From an uncultured Lachnospiraceae bacterium (GTDB lineage Bacteria; Bacillota; Clostridia; Lachnospirales; Lachnospiraceae), in NCBI GenBank assembly GCA_948473115.1, contig CAOKWI010000029.1:1-50232 (forward strand): 50,232 nucleotides of DNA, read 5' to 3'. Below are positions 1 to 6,789 of the stretch, piece by piece. A model generated the notes under the pieces. That model saw only the letters and a program-made list of their open reading frames with translations, had not been told where the DNA came from and did not search any database. Position 1 is the first letter of the stretch, and every line of letters starts with the position of its first letter. Both the position numbers and the translations under genes were made by a program.

Positions 1-78
1 GCATATGAAAATTCATTCTGCGTCATATGGCTAGAAACTTATTTTTCGATGTACTAGGGACTTCAAGGTAACACTTCG

Positions 79-107
79 TAACAGTTTGGCCGAAGGCTGA
101 ACTGTTA
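79..107. repeat. hairpin overlapping the end of the ligase-like gene
   Basis: The arms TAACAGTT (79-86) and AACTGTTA (100-107) pair, and the stem continues through G-U pairs to a GAA loop. The hairpin covers the stop codon of the minus-strand gene. No T-run follows on either strand, so it is not a canonical intrinsic terminator. Its GTAAC/GGCTGAACTGTTAC motif resembles the ends of the palindromic elements near 13.6-13.8 kb and 21.2-21.8 kb, so I read it as a member of that family. The rest of 1-104 shows nothing recognisable. Confidence 0.55.
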
Positions 108-1703
108 CAACACTTCAGCCTTTTTCTGCATGCCAAAATAATACGTCAAAAATAAGATTGTCATAGTAATCTGTCCTGTATTGACCGCCATCTCCGCACA
201 GCCATAAACCAAGACTGCGGTCAAAAAAGCAGCACAGATGATTCCCTGCATATCCTTCCTCAAAAGCAAACGGATCAGACACCATACATTCCAAAATACA
301 AATAAGATGCCGGCAACAATGCCATAATCATACGCGATCTGCAAAAACATGTTGTGGGCATGATCCTGGTAAACTCCCCCCTCCATGTAAAATCCCGCTT
401 CCGCCTTGCTATGTCCCGCAAAGTTCAAATGCGTTGCATAATAATAATAAATTGTTCTCCGGATACTGACCGAATCATAGAAATCGGTCTCCTCAAAAGA
501 AAAGGGATTATCAATACTGCTGCCAGGTTCTCCCGGCGCCGCATGCACAGTCAGTGTGCCCGGCGTCCTAAAACGGGCCTGTCCGTCTTTCCCTGACAAT
601 TCTATCCCCAGAATCTGCAAAATCCTTCCTACATTATTCTCCAGCGCTTCCTCAAAGGATATATACCTGTCACTGTTCCATGGATCGTATGAATGAACGC
701 TATAGTCCTCATGATACTCACCTTCAAACCAGACGGGATGATGCAGAACTGTCGGCAGATACCTGACACACCCATAGACCACAGGGAACAGCAGGACAAT
801 GCATATACTCAGCAGGATACCTTGCAGCAGCCAATGCCGAAAACTGCTGCACACGATAATATCATACGCCATATATGCAAGTACGGCCGCCGCGGCAAGT
901 CCAAAAAAGGAAGCCCTCCCTCCCGTCAGCATTTGAAAGCCCACACTGCCCGCGGAGAGCAAAAAACATAAAATCCTCAGCACCCGTCCTGCTTTCCTTT
1001 TTTTCAGCAGAAGCCACATCCCTGTAAAAGCACAAAATGCTATCATATAAAAAACACCATTCTGGGTCTCACCTGAATACAAGCCTTTATAACGCACATA
1101 ATCATACGGTCTGAAGCCAAATGCAATCGTCTGCTGCACAAAAAACCATGTCATGATCCCAAGCAGCATCCCTTCCAAAAACGCTTCTTCTTTTTCCCTG
1201 GGCAGACCGATCAAATAGAAGCATCCAAACAGGCAGAGAAACCATACAGGCCATATCGTCTCATGAACGGACAATTGCATGACTGCCAGCATACTGATTA
1301 CGACACAAAAGCAAACCTTGTTCAGTCTGTGCTGTGTTTTTATCATTTTCCGATTCCATACGATATACAGTACTAAATACCCCATGACAGCCATGTTGAT
1401 TACCGCAGTATACCACTGTCCGGGATAAAGCCAATACTTCCGCCCTATGGCACACCCAAGTACCACACCTGGAATACACAGGAGCGACCAGATGCCAAAG
1501 GCTTTCGAATGTATGAAATCCCGCTTTATGGAAGGGATTAAAAGCATCCCAATCACAATCCCTGTCAGATTGGCAAAAACCATCTGCAGCGTCCCCTCCG
1601 CACTTCCCCGACGCTGGTCGATCAGTCCCAACAGGACAAAGCAGACGGCATACCAGATAACAGTTTTCTTATTATTTATCATATCTTTCAGTCTTTTTTT
1701 CAT
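105..1703 (-). CDS. O-antigen ligase / polymerase-like membrane protein
   Basis: Polytopic membrane protein of about 532 residues. Many hydrophobic segments flank one large hydrophilic loop in the second half. After that loop comes HAHN followed by a hydrophobic YDYGIVAGILF stretch, near residue 448. This is the hallmark of the Wzy_C/WaaL family, which joins or polymerises undecaprenyl-linked glycans on the outer face of the membrane. The open frame extends 24 bp upstream to a GTG, but the first ATG (at 1703) is preferred; neither start has a strong ribosome binding site. It is the last gene of the glycan region in the transcription direction. Family-level assignment is good; whether it acts as ligase or polymerase cannot be told. 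Confidence 0.75.
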   Translation of the reverse strand: MKKRLKDMINNKKTVIWYAVCFVLLGLIDQRRGSAEGTLQMVFANLTGIVIGMLLIPSIKRDFIHSKAFGIWSLLCIPGVVLGCAIGRKYWLYPGQWYTAVINMAVMGYLVLYIVWNRKMIKTQHRLNKVCFCVVISMLAVMQLSVHETIWPVWFLCLFGCFYLIGLPREKEEAFLEGMLLGIMTWFFVQQTIAFGFRPYDYVRYKGLYSGETQNGVFYMIAFCAFTGMWLLLKKRKAGRVLRILCFLLSAGSVGFQMLTGGRASFFGLAAAAVLAYMAYDIIVCSSFRHWLLQGILLSICIVLLFPVVYGCVRYLPTVLHHPVWFEGEYHEDYSVHSYDPWNSDRYISFEEALENNVGRILQILGIELSGKDGQARFRTPGTLTVHAAPGEPGSSIDNPFSFEETDFYDSVSIRRTIYYYYATHLNFAGHSKAEAGFYMEGGVYQDHAHNMFLQIAYDYGIVAGILFVFWNVWCLIRLLLRKDMQGIICAAFLTAVLVYGCAEMAVNTGQITMTILFLTYYFGMQKKAEVL

Positions 1704-1727
1704 AATACAGTCTTTTTCACATTTCAC

Positions 1728-1948
1728 TTATTTTCTGCTGCACAATATCAGCCATAAAGCAAACAACAGCTACTCTACTTCATAAAAGTAAGGAAGCTTG
1801 TCAAACTATCTTATCCAACGACAAAGCTTCCCGACATTTCAATATTCTGCCGCTGCAATAATTCTGAAAAATGACCGATTCCGTCAGCACTGCCTTAGAT
1901 CCCCGCTTCCCAGTACGCTTAAAATTTCATGGCAAGAATAAGCCTATT
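1728..1948. other. intergenic region with an inverted repeat
   Basis: About 220 bp between the PseB-like gene and the ligase-like gene. GGAAGCTTGT (1792-1801) and ACAAAGCTTCC (1821-1831) form an imperfect inverted repeat. A perfect TTGACA is readable on the minus strand beside it, but no convincing -10 lies at the right distance, so I do not call a promoter. No reading frame here looks coding. Confidence 0.4.
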
Positions 1949-2944
1949 CTATTTTTCCAAATCCACCGTCTTTAATAATTCACGGATTTCTTCCACGCCA
2001 AGCCACTCTGTGTTATTTCCGGAACTATATGAAAACCCTTCCGGAACACGCTTGCCTGTGGGAACCGCCCGCCTGCTCTCACTCCACACCATCTGGGGAT
2101 ATACGATAAAATGCTTGTCATATTCGTAAGTGTTCATGGAGTCTTCTACCGTCACCATGATTTCATGCAGCTTTTCCCCTTCACGTATCCCTACTTCAGG
2201 CTTCTTGCAGCCAGCCAGCATCGCCTCCGCCAGGTCAGTGACCTTAAACGAGGGAATTTTGGAAATAAATGTCTCTCCTCCCTTTGCTTCCTCAAGCGCC
2301 TTGATAACCAGCTCCACACCCTGACGCAGGCTGATCCAGAAGCGCGTCATACGATAATCCGTAATTGGCAGTTCCCTGCCGCCGTTCCTGATGATATCAT
2401 TAAAAAAAGGAATTACGGATCCACGGCTGCCCGCCACATTGCCATAGCGCACAATGGAAAAACAGATATCCTTACTGCCTGCATATGCATTGGCCGCAAT
2501 AAAGAGTTTATCAGATACCAGCTTGGTCCCGCCATATAAATTCACGGGGTTCACTGCTTTATCCGTAGACAAAGCCACCACCTTCTTCACTCCGGTATCC
2601 AGCGCTGCATCGATCACATTCTGCGCGCCATTTATATTCGTCTTAATGGCTTCTGCGGGATTATATTCACAGGCCGGCACCTGTTTCAAAGCGGCGGCAT
2701 GAATGACGTAATCCACGCCCTCCAATGCGCGGGTAAGCCTTTCCCTGTCGCGTACGTCACCAATAAAAAACCGCAGTTTATTTTCGTATTGTTTATACTC
2801 GTTCCGCATTAAAAACTGCTTGAACTCGTCACGGGAATAGATAATGATTTTCCTGGGGTCATAATTTTCCAGGACATATTTTGAAAATGCTTTGCCAAAA
2901 CTGCCTGTCCCCCCGGTGATTAAGATAGATTTATTATTCAACAT
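1949..2944 (-). CDS. pseB: PseB-type UDP-GlcNAc 4,6-dehydratase (inverting)
   Basis: SDR-family nucleotide-sugar dehydratase of 331 residues, the usual length for PseB/short FlaA1 proteins. The Rossmann motif TGGTGSFG is at 10-17. The ALKQVPACEYNP segment characteristic of PseB follows at about 85-96. The active-site stretch STDKAVNPVNLYGGTK has Asp128, Lys129, Tyr137 and Lys141 in the positions known from the family. The known reaction converts UDP-GlcNAc to a 4-keto-6-deoxy-L-arabino-hexose, the first step towards pseudaminic acid and related sugars. It has its own promoter (2999-3027). No later pseudaminate genes are in the window, so the final sugar is inferred only. FnlA/CapE-type 4,6-dehydratase/5-epimerases are the main alternative. 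Confidence 0.85.
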   Translation of the reverse strand: MLNNKSILITGGTGSFGKAFSKYVLENYDPRKIIIYSRDEFKQFLMRNEYKQYENKLRFFIGDVRDRERLTRALEGVDYVIHAAALKQVPACEYNPAEAIKTNINGAQNVIDAALDTGVKKVVALSTDKAVNPVNLYGGTKLVSDKLFIAANAYAGSKDICFSIVRYGNVAGSRGSVIPFFNDIIRNGGRELPITDYRMTRFWISLRQGVELVIKALEEAKGGETFISKIPSFKVTDLAEAMLAGCKKPEVGIREGEKLHEIMVTVEDSMNTYEYDKHFIVYPQMVWSESRRAVPTGKRVPEGFSYSSGNNTEWLGVEEIRELLKTVDLEK

Positions 2945-2998
2945 GATAGATACCTCATTTCCATTTACTGTTTTTCAAGCCACGTCTGATCCTGTTTT

Positions 2999-3027
2999 AT
3001 TTTATCTGCAAATATCATACTTGTCAA
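2999..3027 (-). promoter_or_regulatory. sigma-A promoter for the pseB-like gene
   Basis: On the minus strand a perfect TTGACA (3022-3027) is followed after 17 bp by TAAAAT (2999-3004). It lies 55 bp upstream of the pseB-like ATG, between that gene and the sugar transferase, so the dehydratase can be transcribed independently. Confidence 0.75.
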
Positions 3028-3095
3028 CAAGAACAGCCCTGTCCAAAAGCACGGAAGCCAGCCGTAATGCCTGCAGCGATACCGCGGAGCAGCCC

Positions 3096-3695
3096 TCACT
3101 TCTGTCTGCTTCCCGTTCCGCCCTCCACCACGCCTTCCGCGCGCAGGACACTTAAGAAAGTGCCGAAAAAGCACCTGGCATCCATGAGAAAGCCCATTTT
3201 CTTAACATATTCGCCGTCGTATTTTGCCTTTACCGGAATCTCCAATTCATCCCGTCCGTTGATCTGCGCCCATCCCGTAAGTCCCGGGCGCACATCATTG
3301 GCGCCGTATTTATCCCGTTCCTCAATGAGGTCATACTGATTCCAGAGAGCCGGCCTGGGACCCACGACAGACATGTCTCCCTTCAATATATTGATAATCT
3401 GAGGCAGTTCGTCCAGGCTGGTCTTTCTTAAAATCTTCCCCGTCCTCGTAATAAATTGTTCAGGATTTTTCAGAAGATGCGTAGGCATATCCTTAGGCGT
3501 GTCTGTCCGCATGGTCCTGAATTTCAGGATATTGAAATATGTCTTATGGATGCCCACCCTCTTTTGCCGAAACAGCACCGGGCCGCGGGAATCCAGCTTA
3601 ATCGCCGCAATCAGCAGCACAAAAAGCGGGGAAAGAATTACCAATCCCACCGATGACAACACAATGTCTATTCCTCTTTTCATATATCGATACAT
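3096..3695 (-). CDS. small bacterial sugar transferase (PglC-type priming phosphoglycosyltransferase)
   Basis: A 199-residue monotopic phosphoglycosyltransferase. One N-terminal membrane helix (about 10-33) is followed directly by the catalytic domain, with KFRTM near 58-62, the Asp95-Glu96 catalytic pair in SLDELPQIINIL and the GDMSVVGPRP motif near 106-115. Family members transfer a sugar-1-phosphate from a UDP-sugar to undecaprenyl phosphate, starting glycan assembly. The lack of the N-terminal multi-span domain separates it from the CpsE-type enzyme at 19622-21091. It lies 54 bp downstream of the PglF-like dehydratase, which suggests that gene's diNAc-type product as substrate; that is inference. 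Confidence 0.88.
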   Translation of the reverse strand: MYRYMKRGIDIVLSSVGLVILSPLFVLLIAAIKLDSRGPVLFRQKRVGIHKTYFNILKFRTMRTDTPKDMPTHLLKNPEQFITRTGKILRKTSLDELPQIINILKGDMSVVGPRPALWNQYDLIEERDKYGANDVRPGLTGWAQINGRDELEIPVKAKYDGEYVKKMGFLMDARCFFGTFLSVLRAEGVVEGGTGSRQK

Positions 3696-3749
3696 AAACG
3701 TTCCTCTCCCACCTTTCGCCGCCCTTCCGTATTTGACAGTGTCTTCCTC

Positions 3750-5639
3750 CTACTCCACCCACTGGTAAGTAGGCACGATCTCCCTTACTTTCTCCCTGAT
3801 ATCGCCGGACTCACTCTCACACATCTCATACAGCTCCTGAAGCTGGCTTGTAAAGGTTTCCGAATCATATTCAATAGGCTTTCCGATATGAACCATCTTA
3901 TTCGCCGTCTCCCGCAGCCCTTCCTCACTCATCAGGAGTTCCTCATACATTTTCTCCCCGGGGCGCAGACCGGTAAACTCTATCTGGATGTCCTCGCCCA
4001 CCTTATAGCCCGATAACTGAATCAGGTTTTTAGCCAGGTCAAGGATTTTCATGGGTTCCCCCATATCCAGGACAAAGATCTCTCCTCCCTTGGCATAAGC
4101 CCCGGCCTGAAGCACCAGCGACACTGCCTCGGGAATGGTCATAAAATATCGGATAATGTCGGGATGCGTGACCGTTACCGGTCCGCCCTGCTCAATCTGC
4201 TTCTTAAACAGGGGAATCACACTGCCGTTGCTGCCCAGCACATTTCCAAACCGCACAGCCACATATTCGGTCCTGGAGTTTTTGTTGAGATCCTGGATCA
4301 CCATCTCACAGATGCGCTTGCTGGCGCCCATGATGTTGGTGGGATTCACCGCCTTGTCCGTGGAGATCAGCACAAAACGCTTTGTCCCGTACTTATCGGC
4401 CGCCCTGGCCACATTCAGCGTGCCGAAAACATTGTTTTTGATTGCCTCGTTAGGGCTGTCCTCCATCAGTGGGACATGCTTGTGGGCAGCCGCATGATAT
4501 ACAATCTGTGGATGATACTGTCTGAAAATACTCTCTATCCTCGCCTCATTGCGCACGGAGCCGATCAGTGTTATCACATCGAGAGCCGGATACTTCTGCC
4601 GAAGCTCCTGCTGGATCTCGTAGGCATTGTTCTCATAGATATCAAAGATCAGCAGCTGCCTGGGCGTGTGCTGCGCGATCTGCCTGCACAATTCGCTTCC
4701 TATGGAGCCGCCGCCTCCGGTCACGAGCACCACTTTGCCCCGCACATATTCCGCGATCTCATCCACGTTGACTTCAATGGGTTCCCTTCCTAACAGATCC
4801 TCGATCTGCACCTCCCTCAGCTTGGAAACATTGACGTCTCCGTTGATGATCTGGTACATACCGGGCAAAATACGCAGCTTACAGCCTGTCTCCTTGCAGA
4901 TCTCAAGGATAGGTTTGATTTTGCTCCTGTCCGCCGATGGAATGGCAATGATAATTTCGTCGATGTTATACTTCTGCACATTTTCGATAATACAATCCCT
5001 GCCGCCCACAATGGGAACCCCGCGGAGATACTTCCCGTGGCATCCGGGATTATCGTCTATGGCGCAGGCCACATTCATACTCAGGTAATTGCTGGATTCG
5101 ATTTCCTTCATAATGGCGTTTCCTGCGGCGCCGGCGCCTATGATCATGCAGTTCACCCTTGCGAGACCCAGCCGGTGGTTCAGACGCCTGTTCTGAAAGA
5201 TACGCAGAATCCGATAGCTGAAGCGGACACCCGCAGTAAAAAGCATCAGGAAAAAACCGTAAAAAAAGGGGTAACTCCGGGGAAGCCTTCTGCCCATCAG
5301 CCAAAGCACCACCGGCTGAACCAGCGCGCACAGAAAAACCGCAACCGCAATATTGACAAGTTCCCTGTCCGACGCGTACCGCCAGACGCTTTTATACAGT
5401 TTAAAAATATTGAAAACGACCAGCAGGATAACGACATTGTACAGATAAGCCGCCAGTGCGTTTTCCCAAAACTCCCGGGGCACATCCATAAACCGGAACT
5501 CATAGCGCACATAAAGACTTAAGACCGATGACAGCAGAACCGCCATCAAATCCGATATGATCAAAAGCGCTATTCTGGTGACAGGAATTTTCAGGATGCC
5601 CACCCGTATATCGTTTAACTTTTTCATTTTCTCAATCAA
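3750..5639 (-). CDS. membrane nucleoside-sugar 4,6-dehydratase (PglF/CapD/WbpM family)
   Basis: A 629-residue long-form dehydratase. About four membrane helices (20-150) precede a first nucleotide-binding fold with MIIGAGAAG near 165-173. The catalytic SDR domain starts with TGGGGSIG at 307-314. The active-site region STDKAVNPTNIMGASK (426-441) has Met where short SDRs have Tyr, as is known for WbpM/PglF. The reaction is UDP-GlcNAc to UDP-4-keto-6-deoxy-GlcNAc. The frame opens with TTG two bases after AGGAGGAA; the first ATG (5627) lies 14 bases from that site, so the start is uncertain. Tandem promoters lie immediately upstream, and the PglC-type transferase follows. Confidence 0.88.
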   Translation of the reverse strand: MIEKMKKLNDIRVGILKIPVTRIALLIISDLMAVLLSSVLSLYVRYEFRFMDVPREFWENALAAYLYNVVILLVVFNIFKLYKSVWRYASDRELVNIAVAVFLCALVQPVVLWLMGRRLPRSYPFFYGFFLMLFTAGVRFSYRILRIFQNRRLNHRLGLARVNCMIIGAGAAGNAIMKEIESSNYLSMNVACAIDDNPGCHGKYLRGVPIVGGRDCIIENVQKYNIDEIIIAIPSADRSKIKPILEICKETGCKLRILPGMYQIINGDVNVSKLREVQIEDLLGREPIEVNVDEIAEYVRGKVVLVTGGGGSIGSELCRQIAQHTPRQLLIFDIYENNAYEIQQELRQKYPALDVITLIGSVRNEARIESIFRQYHPQIVYHAAAHKHVPLMEDSPNEAIKNNVFGTLNVARAADKYGTKRFVLISTDKAVNPTNIMGASKRICEMVIQDLNKNSRTEYVAVRFGNVLGSNGSVIPLFKKQIEQGGPVTVTHPDIIRYFMTIPEAVSLVLQAGAYAKGGEIFVLDMGEPMKILDLAKNLIQLSGYKVGEDIQIEFTGLRPGEKMYEELLMSEEGLRETANKMVHIGKPIEYDSETFTSQLQELYEMCESESGDIREKVREIVPTYQWVE

Positions 5640-5689
5640 TTCCTCCTCGCCGAGGCTTTCTCCATAAACCCGATTTTAACAGGATGATA

Positions 5690-5801
5690 CCATCCGGCGT
5701 CTGAGTGCCCCGAATATGGTTCATTATACCATGATTGCTTCGCAATCACGGTATGGATGGCCATCCGGCCGCTGATTGTCCTGAATAAGGTCATTATACC
5801 A
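5690..5801. repeat. duplicated promoter cassette with central hairpin
   Basis: Two direct copies (5690-5731 and 5761-5801) of a roughly 42-bp unit run from CCATCCGGC to TCATTATACCA, with a few substitutions. Between and partly inside them, TACCATGATTGC (5727-5738) pairs with GCAATCACGGTA (5742-5753) around a TTC loop. Read on the minus strand, each copy carries TGGTATAAT, an extended -10. The repeat therefore duplicates a promoter core upstream of the PglF-like gene. Confidence 0.75.
5723..5728 (-). promoter_or_regulatory. second -10 element (P2) for the PglF-like gene
   Basis: On the minus strand TATAAT is preceded by TGG, giving an extended -10. The sequence 16-17 bp upstream has no good -35 because the hairpin occupies it. 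It is the second copy of the duplicated cassette and may be weak or conditional. Confidence 0.45.
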
Positions 5802-5820
5802 CATCCTCCATAATTTTCAA
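5793..5820 (-). promoter_or_regulatory. sigma-A promoter (P1) for the PglF-like gene
   Basis: On the minus strand TTGAAA (5815-5820) and TATAAT (5793-5798) are separated by 16 bp, with an extended TGG before the -10. The -35 overlaps the stop codon of the TOPRIM gene, so the dehydratase operon can fire independently of the upstream module. Confidence 0.7.
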
Positions 5821-6731
5821 ATGTCAGCTTCCCCGTTAGGATCCTTGCTTTTCTGTGATAATACCAGATTCGCGATTTTAATACATTCATCATCCTGTAA
5901 TATTGTTTCCTTTTTGATAAAATCCGATTTCAATATAATGACAGAATTATTCATTCCGGAAAATTGTAGTTGACCCGCAACCGATATCTGCGACTTTTTA
6001 GATTTGTACTTTTTCCCACCCACATATTGATCCAGGTTAGGATCATATTCCCTTACACGCTCAGCCCCCAGGCTATTCACAGCCAGAAAATCCCCTGCTT
6101 TCCCAAATAATTCCCCATTCTCCCTGCACATGAGAAATAGCAGATGATCTTCCAGCGTACCTTTCCCTTCTGTATCGCATGGGTCATGGAAAACATAAGT
6201 ACCCAATATGCTTTCCGTTGTCATTCCATCGGAAATGTATGACCATGAAGCCTGCCCGGGACTGCCCACATCCAAATTGCAATTGTCCTTAAAAGCGTCC
6301 CTTATCCAGTCAAGCCTTCCCGCAATACCCAAATGATCCGCATCATAAAACAAATAAAATTCAAAAGCAGTGATGTTATCCGGATTACCCCTCACTTCCA
6401 ATGCAATGCTGTTTTTCCGGTATTGTTCTATCAGGCTGTACCTGGATCCCGTATCGCTGTCCCCATTCATATTATGGAACAGGATTAATTTTTCACCATC
6501 TGTGTAGACAGCCTTAGGGATATAGGGGGAGTCGGGGCCATTGCCAATAATTTTCTCCCCAATGGAATCCTTTGCATAATTGTTCTGTATCTGTTCCCTG
6601 ATTGGGTACGGGTACTTTTTTATCTGAGCCTTGTACTCCTTACAGCCGTTCGCACGAAGTATTTTCGAAATAAATGCAATATCATGTGCACCTTCACATA
6701 ACACAACACTGACTATCATTTTCCCTCTCAT
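5817..6731 (-). CDS. TOPRIM-type protein, probable effector partner of the upstream ATPase
   Basis: A 304-residue protein. The N-terminus has the TOPRIM layout: a hydrophobic strand ending in CEG at 12-14 (Glu13), then HD, and a second strand YLFYDADH (127-133) giving the Asp-x-Asp pair at 130/132. GTLEDHLL (191-198) is a further conserved-looking acidic motif. TOPRIM folds of this kind occur in OLD nucleases and in AriB, the effector of PARIS, and use Mg2+ to cut nucleic acid. It lies 58 bp downstream of the ParB-ATPase gene and is probably co-transcribed. Met1 (6731) or Met5 (6719) could be the start. Role as a nuclease or toxin effector is inference from fold and context; overall identity to AriB cannot be judged by eye. 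Confidence 0.65.
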   Translation of the reverse strand: MRGKMIVSVVLCEGAHDIAFISKILRANGCKEYKAQIKKYPYPIREQIQNNYAKDSIGEKIIGNGPDSPYIPKAVYTDGEKLILFHNMNGDSDTGSRYSLIEQYRKNSIALEVRGNPDNITAFEFYLFYDADHLGIAGRLDWIRDAFKDNCNLDVGSPGQASWSYISDGMTTESILGTYVFHDPCDTEGKGTLEDHLLFLMCRENGELFGKAGDFLAVNSLGAERVREYDPNLDQYVGGKKYKSKKSQISVAGQLQFSGMNNSVIILKSDFIKKETILQDDECIKIANLVLSQKSKDPNGEADI

Positions 6732-6789
6732 TCCGCCACATACGCAGCTTTGTCGTTTGTATCAGTCCCCCCTATACAGACTACCTGTG

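Noticed and set aside
1792..1831. Promoter with perfect TTGACA before the ligase-like gene
   Set aside because: No acceptable -10 at 15-19 bp; the hexamer is part of an inverted repeat.
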